From Haematobacter missouriensis (GTDB lineage Bacteria; Pseudomonadota; Alphaproteobacteria; Rhodobacterales; Rhodobacteraceae), in contig NZ_JFGS01000017.1 in assembly GCF_000740775.1 (NCBI RefSeq), positions 1 through 64,000 on the forward strand: a stretch of DNA of 64,000 bases. The letters run 5' to 3'. Each line of letters opens with the position of its first letter. Position 1 is the stretch's first letter. Below are positions 29,584 through 37,659 of this stretch, one piece after another. The notes under the pieces were generated by a model. It was given only the letters and a program-made list of their open reading frames with translations, had not been told where the DNA came from and ran no database searches. A program made the translations under genes and the position numbers.

Positions 29584-29871
29584 ATGAAATTTACAACACT
29601 CGCTTTGGCGGGCTTGATGCTCGCACCCTGCGCTCAGGCCTCTGAGCATGACTCCTGCATAGCGTTGGCCGATCTGGCCCTGCGCGCGGCATCGGCGGCG
29701 GAGGCAGGCGTGTCCCTGACCGCATTTGCCGAGAGCCTGCCCCCGAGCGTGATGGTTCCGCAGGTAGCGGGCATCGTCATGATAGCCTACGGCATTTACC
29801 TGCTCGGGGACGAGGCCCCCCGCCAGATCGCGTGGGAGATCTACAGCGACTGCATGGGGGAGGACGCATGA
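29584..29871 (+). CDS. Small exported hypothetical protein
   Basis: A 95-residue protein with a clear signal peptide (MKFTTLALAGLMLAPCAQAS) and two later Cys that could form a disulfide. A hydrophobic segment (VAGIVMIAYGIYLLG) near residues 60-75 might be a second membrane contact. Function unknown; it is paired with the next exported gene by overlapping start and stop. Confidence 0.6.
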   Translation: MKFTTLALAGLMLAPCAQASEHDSCIALADLALRAASAAEAGVSLTAFAESLPPSVMVPQVAGIVMIAYGIYLLGDEAPRQIAWEIYSDCMGEDA

Positions 29872-30242
29872 TGCGGCTCCGCCATTACGTCGCCGCTGCA
29901 GCGCTGGGAACATGGGTGGGGCTATGGCTCACCGAAGCCCCTGCCGACACCGCCGGGCCGGGAGATTTCAAGGTCGTGTATCTGCCCCCAGACACAGAGT
30001 GCGGCACACCCTATGCGTGGCCGGTGGACTTCTCCGGCCTGCGCCAGCCGCCCAGCACATTCGTCTATGAGCCGCGTGAGCGCCTGCCCCCTGTGGTCAT
30101 TCCGACCGACCCCGGCGGAACACATCATCCCCGCCCCGAGCCGCCTCGCCCGCCACCTTCTCCCGTACCCGTGCCGTCCGCGCTGCTGTCGCTGCTCGGT
30201 GCCCTGATTTCCGCCGCAATCGTGTTGAGGATGACCCGATGA
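29868..30242 (+). CDS. Exported proline-rich protein with C-terminal sorting-like tail
   Basis: A 124-residue protein with an N-terminal signal or anchor (HYVAAAALGTWVGLWLTEAP) and a Pro-rich stretch (PRPEPPRPPPSPVPVPS), followed by a hydrophobic helix (LLSLLGALISAAIVL) and basic end RMTR. The VPVPS-helix-basic order looks like a VPLPA/PEP-CTERM-type sorting signal, which occurs in Rhodobacterales. Alternatively it is a small bitopic membrane protein. ATG at 29868 or 29871. Confidence 0.55.
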   Translation: MMRLRHYVAAAALGTWVGLWLTEAPADTAGPGDFKVVYLPPDTECGTPYAWPVDFSGLRQPPSTFVYEPRERLPPVVIPTDPGGTHHPRPEPPRPPPSPVPVPSALLSLLGALISAAIVLRMTR

Positions 30243-30505
30243 AATGGATACGCCGCCTGTCTCAGCGCTGGCAGACACACCTCCGCCTCCTGCACGAACT
30301 GGAGACGGGCAAGATTGAGTATGACAGCCACAGCGACGACGTGTGCCTCGCGCCCGGCATCCCGCTGACCGACGCGCATATCCAGATCGTGCTGCAGCGC
30401 CCGTATCTCGCGAATAGCTGGCCCCGGCATCTGCGTGTGCAGATCGGGCTGCCGCCTTTTCCGACGCGTGAGGAAGATGACGATTTTATCAACAGGATTT
30501 TGTGA
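30239..30505 (+). CDS. Hypothetical phage protein
   Basis: An 88-residue protein (MKWIRRLSQRWQTHLRLLHE...) with a basic helical start and an acidic end. It is coupled by ATGA to the upstream exported gene. No family recognised. Confidence 0.5.
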   Translation: MKWIRRLSQRWQTHLRLLHELETGKIEYDSHSDDVCLAPGIPLTDAHIQIVLQRPYLANSWPRHLRVQIGLPPFPTREEDDDFINRIL

Positions 30506-30542
30506 TGATTGACCGCTCGACACCCCAACTCGGAGAACCGAA

Positions 30543-30929
30543 ATGACCGACCTTCTCCCCTGCCCGTTCTGCGGAGGCAAGGCCAACATCGACTGTGATG
30601 ACTACGGCCCACGATCATCCGGTAACTATTTTATCTCATGTGAAAACGCTGGCTGCGGCGATGACATAGAAAGTTGGCGGATTGAATGCCCCATCTATGA
30701 TGACCTTGTTGCCGCATGGAATACTCGCGCTCTCCCCGCCGATACTGACGGCAAACCCGCCACCTCTGCCGCACCCACTGACACCGCGCAGCATGAGCCT
30801 GAAGCCACTGCATTGCGCGCGAGGGTCAGGAATTTAGAGGAGGCGCTGATGGCTGTCATGGAACTTAGCGTTGACCGGGCGATTCGGGAGCGCGACACCC
30901 TCACCTCGGCGGGAGGGAGCGATGAGTGA
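30543..30929 (+). CDS. Lar-family restriction-alleviation-like protein
   Basis: A 128-residue protein starting MTDLLPCPFCGGKANIDCDD. The CPFCGG zinc knuckle, a second pair in 'SCENAGCG' and 'LVAAWNTRA' are diagnostic of Lar-family zinc ribbons. In Rac-type elements Lar modulates host type I restriction-modification. The C-terminal half is a helical extension. Its 3' end overlaps the start of a second Lar-like gene. Confidence 0.82.
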   Translation: MTDLLPCPFCGGKANIDCDDYGPRSSGNYFISCENAGCGDDIESWRIECPIYDDLVAAWNTRALPADTDGKPATSAAPTDTAQHEPEATALRARVRNLEEALMAVMELSVDRAIRERDTLTSAGGSDE

Positions 30930-31164
30930 GTTACTTCCATGCCCGTTCTGCGGTGGCAGAGCGTGGCTGAACGATTACGAGGCGCGCCATGGCGATTTGG
31001 CGTCCAGAAGCAGGTGCCCGCAATGCGCTTCTTGTGGGTGCAATCTCGGCTATCTACCGACGGCAAGGAAGGCCACCGAAGCGTGGAACCTCCGCACCCG
31101 CCAGCCAGAAGGAGGAGTGAGTGATGCAACCAGCGCGACCCTACACGCCAGACACTCTGGCTGA
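30922..31164 (+). CDS. Second Lar-family zinc-ribbon protein
   Basis: An 80-residue protein starting MSELLPCPFCGGRAWLNDYE. CPFCGG, 'CPQCASCGCNLGY' and 'ATEAWNLRTRQ' follow the Lar pattern. It overlaps the first Lar-like gene by eight bases. Its last 13 codons overlap the excisionase start, so the C-terminus beyond 'WNLRTRQ' is probably just read-through of that region. Confidence 0.78.
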   Translation: MSELLPCPFCGGRAWLNDYEARHGDLASRSRCPQCASCGCNLGYLPTARKATEAWNLRTRQPEGGVSDATSATLHARHSG

Positions 31165-31405
31165 TCGATGGGGCTGCTCCGGAGAAAAGGTGCGGCAGCT
31201 CGTCAAGCAGGGGCAATTGCGCGGCTTCCGCATAGGCCGCATGATCAGAATTCCGGTGTCAGCGGTAGAGGAGTACGAGCAATGCGGGAATACAGCGTTG
31301 GGCGCCTCAATGGCCGCTTTGTCGTCACTTGGGATGACAACGGCAAGCGACGACGCTTTCGTCTTAGTGCACTCACGCGAAAGGAAGCCGAGGCAGAAGC
31401 GCTGA
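31124..31405 (+). CDS. xis: Excisionase-like HTH protein
   Basis: A 93-residue protein starting MQPARPYTPDTLADRWGCSG. The first 55 residues form a MerR/Xis-type winged helix: 'YTPDTLADRWGCSGEKVRQLVKQGQLRGFRIGRMIRIPVSAVEEYEQ'. It lies directly before the integrase gene and would set the direction of recombination. GGAGGAG precedes the ATG. The part after 'EEYEQ' overlaps the integrase in another frame by 124 bases and may have no fold of its own. Confidence 0.85.
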   Translation: MQPARPYTPDTLADRWGCSGEKVRQLVKQGQLRGFRIGRMIRIPVSAVEEYEQCGNTALGASMAALSSLGMTTASDDAFVLVHSRERKPRQKR

Positions 31406-32286
31406 CAATCATTAGAAGGGAAACGCGCGGCTCCAAAGCACAGAAAACTGTTCGGGCGGTATGGCAAGACTACTGTGACGAGCATGCTGGCCGACCAGCA
31501 ACAAGCAACATGTCGTTCACCGGCCTGCCGATTCTGGCGCACTTCGGCGCTCTGCTCCCAGATCAAATCACCGGGCAGCATTGCAGGGATTATGCTGAAT
31601 CCAGGACTGCCGAAGGCCGTAAAGTCGGCACCATCTGGACAGAGCTTGGACATTTGAGCACAGCCCTGAACTGGGCTGCAAAGGCCCGCATTATCGATCG
31701 CGCCCCACACATCGTGCGACCAAAGAAGCCAGCACCAAAGGACCGCTATCTGACTCGGGATGAGATAGACCGGCTGCTATCCACGCTTGAGACGCCACAC
31801 ATCAGGCTCGCTGTGATTCTCATGCTTTCCACCGCCGCGCGGATTGGAGCGATACTGGATCTGACATGGGATCGGGTGGATGAAAAGCGAGGGAGAATCG
31901 ACCTTCGTCGGGATATGGACGGCCCAAGAAAGGGTCGGGCCGTGGTCCCAATCAACCCCGGACTGCGCGCGTCGCTTCTGTCCGCCCGCGAATCGGCGCA
32001 GACGGAGTACGTCATCGAGTACGCGGGCGCGCCCGTTCGCTCTATTCGCACAGGACTGCAATCCGCCTGCAAGAAGGCAAAGCTAACTGGGGTGACGCCG
32101 CACGTTTTTCGGCACACAGCCGCTGTACATATGGCCGAAGCCGGAGTGCCGATGAGCGCCATAAGTCAGTATCTGGGGCACTCAAGCACGTCGATCACGG
32201 AGCGAGTCTATGCCAGATACTCGCCCGAGTATCTCGCCGATGCCGCCTTGGCGGTGGATTTTGTGGGCATCAGGAGTGTCAAATAG
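31282..32286 (+). CDS. int: Tyrosine-recombinase phage integrase
   Basis: A 334-residue tyrosine recombinase starting MREYSVGRLNGRFVVTWDDN, with an N-terminal arm-type binding part, a core-binding SAM-like domain and a C-terminal catalytic domain. The catalytic Arg is in 'STAARIGAILDLTWDRV', His/Arg in 'PHVFRHTAAVHM', a further His in 'YLGHSS' and the Tyr in 'YARYSPEYL'. It points to the tRNA-Val gene 53 bases downstream. It catalyses integration and excision of the prophage. Confidence 0.95.
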   Translation: MREYSVGRLNGRFVVTWDDNGKRRRFRLSALTRKEAEAEALTIIRRETRGSKAQKTVRAVWQDYCDEHAGRPATSNMSFTGLPILAHFGALLPDQITGQHCRDYAESRTAEGRKVGTIWTELGHLSTALNWAAKARIIDRAPHIVRPKKPAPKDRYLTRDEIDRLLSTLETPHIRLAVILMLSTAARIGAILDLTWDRVDEKRGRIDLRRDMDGPRKGRAVVPINPGLRASLLSARESAQTEYVIEYAGAPVRSIRTGLQSACKKAKLTGVTPHVFRHTAAVHMAEAGVPMSAISQYLGHSSTSITERVYARYSPEYLADAALAVDFVGIRSVK

Positions 32287-32339
32287 GTTCGACGAACCTG
32301 AACGCACAACGCAGTTTTCCGATAAGTATTTGAGAAGAA

Positions 32340-32414
32340 TGGTGGGCGCGACAGGGATCGAACCTGTGACCACTACGATGTCAACGTAGTGCTCTACCGC
32401 TGAGCTACGCGCCC
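32340..32414 (-). tRNA. tRNA-Val (GAC), probable attachment site
   Basis: Read on the minus strand the cloverleaf is complete: acceptor GGGCGCG/CGCGCCC, D arm GCTC/GAGC, anticodon stem CTACG/CGTAG around loop TTGACAT (anticodon GAC), T arm ACAGG-TTCGATC-CCTGT, discriminator A and an encoded CCA (32342-32340). No variable-arm or intron anomaly is visible. The integrase gene ends 53 bases from its 3' end, so the 3' half of this gene is the likely attachment core, restored by phage DNA. Confidence 0.96.
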
Positions 32415-32553
32415 CACCCGACCCTGACCGCAGCTTCCTGCGAAACCGGCGGTCCTTGTCGGTTGGCGGGTCTATAAAAGGACTCGCGAAGGTGTTCAAG
32501 GGCTTTTGGACAGAACCTGCATCGCACTATATTCGTTTTTGATGGAGACCGCG

Positions 32554-33426
32554 ATGAGCCCTGCCCCCTATATCCTGACGGAGCCTTCCACGCAGACCAC
32601 GCCGGTTGTGTTTTCCTCGCCTCACAGCGGAAGACACTATCCCGATGCGTTCCTCAGTGCATCGCTGCTCGACGGACGCGCGATCCGGTCTTCCGAGGAT
32701 GCTTTCGTGGATGAACTGTGGTCCTGCGCACCTTTGCATGGGGCGCCGCTGATCGCCGCGACCATGCCGCGCGCCTTCATCGACCTCAACCGCAACAGCG
32801 ACGAACTCGACCCCGCCCTGATCGAAGGGGTCCGGCATGTCGCGCATAATCCCCGCATTTCGTCGGGTCTGGGGGTGATTCCCCGGGTCGTCGCGGGTGG
32901 GCGCGCCATCGTTTCCGGCAAGATGTCGCGGAGCGCGGCGGAAGAGCGTATCCAGCTCTGGTGGCGACCCTATCACACATGCCTCGGGCAACTGGTGGAG
33001 GGAACGATCGCCCGTTTCGGCACCGCGCTACTGGTCGATTGCCACTCCATGCCACGGGAGGCGGTGGAGAATCACTTCTCCGCCGCCGGGCGCCGTCCCG
33101 ATGTGGTTTTGGGTGACAGGTTCGGCTCGAGCGCCGACGGACGGCTGGTCGAACTGGTTGAATCGCTGTTGGCGGCGGAGGGTCTGCGGGTCCTGCGGAA
33201 CATGCCCTTCGCCGGGGCCTACATCACGCAGACCTACGGTAATCCTACCCGCAATCGGCACGTGATCCAGATCGAAGTGGACCGCGGGCTCTATATGAAC
33301 GAACGCACCCTGAGGAAAAGCGACGACTATCCGGCTTTTCAGACGTTGATCGACAGGGTGGCCGCGGGCATCGCGGCAGGCGCCAGCGATTTTGCTGGAG
33401 GAGAGCGGCGGCACGCCGCCGAATAG
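32554..33426 (+). CDS. N-formylglutamate amidohydrolase family protein
   Basis: A 290-residue protein starting MSPAPYILTEPSTQTTPVVF, with a GGAG box seven bases before the ATG. 'VVFSSPHSGRHYP' and 'TALLVDCHSMP' are typical elements of the family, a zinc hydrolase related to HutG that removes formate from N-formyl-glutamate or similar compounds. 'FAGAYITQTYGNPTRNRHVIQIEVDRGLYM' also matches. It is the first chromosomal gene after the tRNA. The substrate could be another N-formyl amide. Confidence 0.88.
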   Translation: MSPAPYILTEPSTQTTPVVFSSPHSGRHYPDAFLSASLLDGRAIRSSEDAFVDELWSCAPLHGAPLIAATMPRAFIDLNRNSDELDPALIEGVRHVAHNPRISSGLGVIPRVVAGGRAIVSGKMSRSAAEERIQLWWRPYHTCLGQLVEGTIARFGTALLVDCHSMPREAVENHFSAAGRRPDVVLGDRFGSSADGRLVELVESLLAAEGLRVLRNMPFAGAYITQTYGNPTRNRHVIQIEVDRGLYMNERTLRKSDDYPAFQTLIDRVAAGIAAGASDFAGGERRHAAE

Positions 33427-33444
33427 CCGGACAGGAACACAGCC

Positions 33445-34023
33445 ATGCCATCTCATTGCCGTGCGGCCCGCCGGGCCCGCACTTTTTCCGCTCTCAACAG
33501 GGGACTCGCGTTGCTCGCCTTGCTTGGCCTTGCAGCCTGTGCGCCTCCCAGGCCGGACCCCGAAACCGTCTCGGCCCGCTATGAGCGCCTGCCGATCTTT
33601 CGCCTTTGGGAGGTGCAGGGACAGCCGCCGTCCGAAACCGATCTGATGATGGTGGAAGCCGAACTCGGCGCGCGCGGGCAGATGCGCTTCGGAGGGCGGC
33701 ACCTCGGCAACATTTCGGCCAGCGCGGTGGGCAAGCCGCGCTTTCCCCGCCCGGCGGAGCCGGGAATGAAGCGGAGTTGCGGGGAGTTCGCCTCTCCTGC
33801 TGCGGCCCAGCGGGTCTTTCTGGCTGCCGGCGGGCCGGAACGCGACACGTATGGGCTTGATCCCGACGGGGACGGCTTTGCTTGTGCATGGGGCGAGACG
33901 CTGCGGAAGAACCGCGATAAATCCGATGCGACAGCGCGCCAGTATCAGCGGAACGAAAACGGCTATTGCTATTACAATTCAGGCGAAGACCGCATCTATG
34001 TGAGCCGGATGTTCTGTGCCTGA
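33445..34023 (+). CDS. Excalibur-domain lipoprotein
   Basis: A 192-residue protein with a type II signal: 'LALLALLGLAACAPP' contains the lipobox LAAC. The middle holds a calcium-binding-like excalibur motif: 'KRSCGEFASPAAAQRVFLAAGGPERDTYGLDPDGDGFAC', in which DPDGDGFAC is the D-x-D-x-D-G metal loop. The C-terminus has three further Cys. Likely anchored to a membrane facing the periplasm; function unknown. Confidence 0.8.
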   Translation: MPSHCRAARRARTFSALNRGLALLALLGLAACAPPRPDPETVSARYERLPIFRLWEVQGQPPSETDLMMVEAELGARGQMRFGGRHLGNISASAVGKPRFPRPAEPGMKRSCGEFASPAAAQRVFLAAGGPERDTYGLDPDGDGFACAWGETLRKNRDKSDATARQYQRNENGYCYYNSGEDRIYVSRMFCA

Positions 34024-34118
34024 CAGAAGCCATGGATGGGGAACAAGGCGCGGGGACGCCCCCCGCGACCCCCGGCTCGACCCTGCGCGTCCGATCGGAT
34101 ACGTCTCACGGCGGCCGA

Positions 34119-35372
34119 CTAACGAAGCGCCCTGCCCCGGATGATCGCGTCCTGCCCGAAGCGCGCGCGGATGCTGTCGGTCGCGCGCTCCGCCCGTTCG
34201 CGCCGCGCAGCGCTCGGATCGAAGAGATCGACGGTCAGATCGCCTTTGCCCGCAGGCATGAGATCACTGAGCCCGACACCCAGCAGGCGGAACGGCCCGG
34301 CATCCTTTACATGGGCCATAAGCTCCAGCGCCGTGCGGTAGATCCTGTCGGCAAGCTGCGTCGGCTCCCGGAGCGTCTCTCTCCGTGTGAGGATCGCATG
34401 GGTATGACGCTTGAGCTTCAGTGTCACAGTACGCCCTGACAGATCGCGTGCCTTGGTCCGGTCGGAAACCTGCTCTGCCAATCGCCACAGATGACCTTCC
34501 AGCAGATCACGGTCAGAGATGTCCTCGAAGAACGTTGTCTCCCGCGAGATGGACTTCACCGGCGCATGCGCCGTGACGGGGCGGTGATCCTCCCCCCGGG
34601 CCAGATGCCAGAGCCGCTCCCCCGAAGGGCCGAAGCGGCGAGAGAGATCTTCCCGGCTCCAGCGGCGCAGGTCTGCGAAGGTGCGAATGCCCACGCCCTC
34701 CAGCGCCTCCTGAAACGCGGGGCCGACACCCCAGATGAGCTGGATCGGCTTGTCGGCTAGGAAATCCAGCGTCTCCGCCCTGCCGATCACGGAGAACCCG
34801 CGCGGCTTGTCCATGTCCGAGGCTATCTTGGCGAGAAACTTGTTGTGGGATAGTCCGACGGAGCCGGTCAGGCCAAGCTCCACCTCCATCCGCCGCACGA
34901 GCCGCGCCAGCATCACCGCGGGCGGCGCATGATGCAACCGTTCCGTCCCGGTGAGGTCGATGAACGCCTCGTCCAGCGACAGGGGCTGCACGGCGGGGGA
35001 CAGATCCTCCATCATCGCACGGATCCTGCGGGAGACGTCGACATAGACCTGCATCCGAGGCTTGATGACCACCGCGTCAGGGCAAAGCTTCAGCGCCCGG
35101 AACATGGGCATGGCCGACCGCACACCCTGTATGCGTGCGATGTAGCAGCAGGTGGAGACGACGCCCCTGCTTCCCCCACCCACAATCACCGGACGGTCGG
35201 CGAGGGCCGGATCATCCCGTTTCTCCACGCTGGCGTAGAACGCGTCGCAGTCCATATGCGCGACGGAGAGCGTGAAAAGCTCAGGATGCGACAGAACACG
35301 CGCGCTCCGGCAGGCCGGGCAGCGCCGGCCCGCGTCGAAGGGCGTGAGGCAATCGCGGCACAATGCGGGCAT
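34119..35372 (-). CDS. dinB: DNA polymerase IV (Y-family)
   Basis: A 417-residue error-prone DNA polymerase for translesion synthesis. The catalytic motifs are 'AHMDCDAFYASVE' with Asp41 and 'PLSLDEAFID' with the S-x-D-E metal ligands; the HhH region follows ('IWGVGPAFQEALEGVGI') and then the little-finger domain. The N-terminus has an extra zinc-ribbon-like pair of CxxC (Cys5/8 and Cys18/21), common in alphaproteobacterial DinB. The C-terminus lacks a clear beta-clamp motif. Confidence 0.94.
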   Translation of the reverse strand: MPALCRDCLTPFDAGRRCPACRSARVLSHPELFTLSVAHMDCDAFYASVEKRDDPALADRPVIVGGGSRGVVSTCCYIARIQGVRSAMPMFRALKLCPDAVVIKPRMQVYVDVSRRIRAMMEDLSPAVQPLSLDEAFIDLTGTERLHHAPPAVMLARLVRRMEVELGLTGSVGLSHNKFLAKIASDMDKPRGFSVIGRAETLDFLADKPIQLIWGVGPAFQEALEGVGIRTFADLRRWSREDLSRRFGPSGERLWHLARGEDHRPVTAHAPVKSISRETTFFEDISDRDLLEGHLWRLAEQVSDRTKARDLSGRTVTLKLKRHTHAILTRRETLREPTQLADRIYRTALELMAHVKDAGPFRLLGVGLSDLMPAGKGDLTVDLFDPSAARRERAERATDSIRARFGQDAIIRGRALR

Positions 35373-35541
35373 CTCGGACCTCCTGCGCCATTATCGCGCG
35401 GGCGCCTGGCGATGAATAGTCCCCATCGTCAGGCCGAAAGGCGACCCGCGCGCCATGCCTCCGGGCACCGGTCGCGCCTTGGGAGCCCTTGCCGTGGACC
35501 GCAATTGCGGCAACTCTCTGCACACGAAGGCGGAGGGCGGG

Positions 35542-36423
35542 ATGTTTCCGGGTGGGCTAAGTGGCAGCGAAATGGTGATGATCGGCATTGCTGCCTTCGT
35601 CATCCTATGCATTTTCCTTGGGGTCAGGATCGTGCCTCAGTCGGAGAAATACGTCGTGGAGCGGTTCGGACGGCTTCATGCGGTACTGGGACCGGGCATC
35701 AACCTGATCGTGCCCTTTCTCGACCGTGTCGCGCACAAGATCTCCGTATTGGAGCGCCAGCTCCCCGTGGCGCGTCAGGACGCGATCACTGCGGACAACG
35801 TGCTCCTTCAGGTCGAAACCAGTGTGTTTTATCGCATCATCGAACCGGAAAAGACCGTCTATCGCATCCGGGACGTGGATGCCGCCATCGCCACCACCGT
35901 CGCTGGCATCGTCCGGGCGGAGATCGGCGCGATGGAGTTGGACGAGGTGCAGTCGAACCGCGCCCGCCTGATCGAGAAAATCCGCGAGTCGCTGGCCAAT
36001 ATCGTGGACGACTGGGGAATCGAGGTGACGCGGGCGGAGATACTCGACGTCAACCTGGACGACGCCACGCGCGCCGCAATGCTCCAGCAGCTCAACGCCG
36101 AACGCGCCCGCCGTGCGCAGGTCACCGAGGCGGAAGGCCGCAAACGCGCGGTGGAACTGGCGTCGGATGCCGAGCTCTATGCGGCGGAACAGCAGGCAAA
36201 AGCGCGCCGGATCGGTGCAGATGCCGAGGCTTATGCGACGGAGGTCGTCGCCCGCGCCATCGCCGACAACGGGCTGGAGGCCGCGCAGTATCAGGTCGCG
36301 CTGAAACAGGTGGAAGCGATGGCGGCGATGGCGAAGGGGGCGGGCAATCAGACCATCGTCCTGCCTGCCGACGCGGTGGAGGCCTTCGCGAACGCCTTCC
36401 GCATGCTGAAGGGGCGCGGGTGA
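35542..36423 (+). CDS. SPFH/band-7 membrane protease-associated protein (QmcA-like)
   Basis: A 293-residue SPFH-family protein. An N-terminal membrane helix (MIGIAAFVILCIFLGVRIVP) is followed by the band-7 domain: 'SEKYVVERFGRLHAVLGPGINLIVPFLDRV', 'ALQVETSVFYRI'-type strands, and an Ala/Glu-rich coiled coil 'LNAERARRAQVTEAEGRKRAVELA'. The family is linked to membrane organisation and FtsH-type proteolysis. It is followed two bases later by an NfeD-like gene, the usual operon partner. GGAGGGCGGG precedes the start. Confidence 0.92.
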   Translation: MFPGGLSGSEMVMIGIAAFVILCIFLGVRIVPQSEKYVVERFGRLHAVLGPGINLIVPFLDRVAHKISVLERQLPVARQDAITADNVLLQVETSVFYRIIEPEKTVYRIRDVDAAIATTVAGIVRAEIGAMELDEVQSNRARLIEKIRESLANIVDDWGIEVTRAEILDVNLDDATRAAMLQQLNAERARRAQVTEAEGRKRAVELASDAELYAAEQQAKARRIGADAEAYATEVVARAIADNGLEAAQYQVALKQVEAMAAMAKGAGNQTIVLPADAVEAFANAFRMLKGRG

Positions 36424-36424
36424 C

Positions 36425-36685
36425 GTGGCCTGGTGGATCTGGATGATCGGAGCGATCGTGCTGGCGGGCGTGGAGGTGCTGATCCCCGGATGGGTCTTCC
36501 TCGGCTTCGCCATTGGAGGAATGCTGACGGGTCTGGCTCTTCTGCTCTTCCCCTCGCTGGGGGGAACGGCGATAATCTGGCTCCTTTTCGCGCTCCTGTC
36601 CCTTGCCGGGTGGCTGCTGCTCAGGCGGCTTTTCGGGCGGCGGAGTGAGGTGAAAATCTGGAAGCGGGACATCAATGACAACTGA
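36425..36685 (+). CDS. Short NfeD-family membrane protein
   Basis: An 86-residue protein with a GTG start just after the SPFH gene. Three hydrophobic segments (WWIWMIGAIVLAGVEVLIPGW, VFLGFAIGGMLTGLALLLF, and IIWLLFALLSLAGWLLL) form the usual NfeD membrane part. The OB-fold domain found in longer NfeD proteins is absent; this short form is common in alphaproteobacteria. It partners with the SPFH protein. Confidence 0.85.
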   Translation: MAWWIWMIGAIVLAGVEVLIPGWVFLGFAIGGMLTGLALLLFPSLGGTAIIWLLFALLSLAGWLLLRRLFGRRSEVKIWKRDINDN

Positions 36686-37196
36686 ATTCGCCATCCGCCC
36701 GGAGCGGCCCGACGATGTGGATGCCATCGACCGCCTGATCACCGCCGCCTTCGCCGGGCACCCGCAGAGCGATGGAAACGAGGCGCGGATCGTGCGCGAT
36801 CTCCGGGCCGACGGGGTTCTCCTCTCCTCCCTCGTGGCCGAGGACCGGACACCCGAGACGGGCGGCGGCATCATCGGTCATCTGGTGTTTTCCCCGGTCA
36901 CCATGGCCAACGGTTCTGTCTGGCTGGGCCTCGGCCCCATATCCGTCCGTCCCGACTTGCAACGCAAGGGTATCGGCACGGCGTTGATCCGCGCGGCCTT
37001 CGCCCGTCTGGATGAGGATGCGGCGGGCTATGTCGTGGTGGGAGATGCGGCTTACTACGGCCGCTTCGGCTTCGTCGAAGCCCCGCAGGTTACGGTTCCC
37101 GGCATCCCGCCCGAACACGTCCTCGTCCGCGCGATCTGGACACCTCCCCCCAAAGGCAGGGCGCTCTATCACCCTGCCTTCGGCCTTCCCGCCTGA
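36675..37196 (+). CDS. GNAT-family N-acetyltransferase
   Basis: A 173-residue GNAT protein (YhbS-like) starting MTTEFAIRPERPDDVDAIDR. 'WLGLGPISVRPDLQRKGIGTALIRAAF' contains the acetyl-CoA-binding Q-R-K-G-I-G-T/A loop, and 'VVVGDAAYYGRFGFVEAP' matches the family's 'GdpaYYxrFGF' block. Substrate unknown. Overlaps the NfeD-like gene by 11 bases. Confidence 0.9.
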   Translation: MTTEFAIRPERPDDVDAIDRLITAAFAGHPQSDGNEARIVRDLRADGVLLSSLVAEDRTPETGGGIIGHLVFSPVTMANGSVWLGLGPISVRPDLQRKGIGTALIRAAFARLDEDAAGYVVVGDAAYYGRFGFVEAPQVTVPGIPPEHVLVRAIWTPPPKGRALYHPAFGLPA

Positions 37197-37203
37197 TCGG
37201 CCG

Positions 37204-37659
37204 ATGACGGGCCATCAGACGCGTGCTCCTTTCGACGGGGCGAAAATCGCGTTGTTTCTGGGCGACGACCTCCTCGTGATGATGCGGGATGACCGGCCGG
37301 ACCTGCCATGGCCGGGCGCGTGGGATCTTCCCGGCGGGGGCCGGGAAGGCAACGAGACCCCGGAGGCATGCGTGCTGCGGGAAGTGGAGGAGGAGTTTGG
37401 CCTCCGACTGCCGCCCTCGCGGCTACGATGGCACTGTATTCACCCGCGCCCCGGCCTGTTGCCCGCACATTTTTTTGCCGGAACCCTCACTGCGGAGGAC
37501 GTGGCAGCAATCCGGTTCGGCGATGAAGGGCAAGAATGGCGCCTGATGCCGGTCGCGGAGTTCCTGCACCACCCGGAGGCCGTGCCTGTGCTCCGCTCCC
37601 GGGTTGCGGACTGCCTTGCCGCCGGTTTCAGGCCGGAGGCCGCGACAAGCGGTCGATGA
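37204..37659 (+). CDS. Nudix hydrolase
   Basis: A 151-residue Nudix enzyme. The full box is visible: [20 protein letters not shown] followed by FGL, fitting G-x5-E-x7-REVxEExGL. It follows 'WDLPGG' as is typical. It hydrolyses nucleoside-diphosphate-linked substrates; the specific one is not evident. It overlaps the 3' end of the convergent MeaB gene by about 30 bases. Confidence 0.9.
   Translation: MTGHQTRAPFDGAKIALFLGDDLLVMMRDDRPDLPWPGAWDLPGGGREGNETPEACVLREVEEEFGLRLPPSRLRWHCIHPRPGLLPAHFFAGTLTAEDVAAIRFGDEGQEWRLMPVAEFLHHPEAVPVLRSRVADCLAAGFRPEAATSGR

Larger units (their letters stand above)
1..32342. mobile_element. HK97-type prophage (right part; left end outside window)
   Basis: Bases 1 to about 32,340 hold a continuous set of phage genes: tail, tape measure, chaperones, tail tube, connectors, portal, capsid, terminase, regulators, ERF, SSB, excisionase and integrase. 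The integrase (31282-32286, plus) reads toward the 3' end of a tRNA-Val gene on the minus strand, which is the usual attachment layout. The right junction is therefore placed at the tRNA 3' end. The left attachment copy, and probably the host-specificity and lysis genes, lie left of base 1. The large terminase is frameshifted, so the element may be defective. The exact right boundary is an inference. Confidence 0.93.

Noticed and set aside
34024-34118. GC-rich hairpin between the excalibur lipoprotein and dinB
   Set aside because: Stem is short and lacks a T-tract; in GC-rich DNA this is expected by chance.
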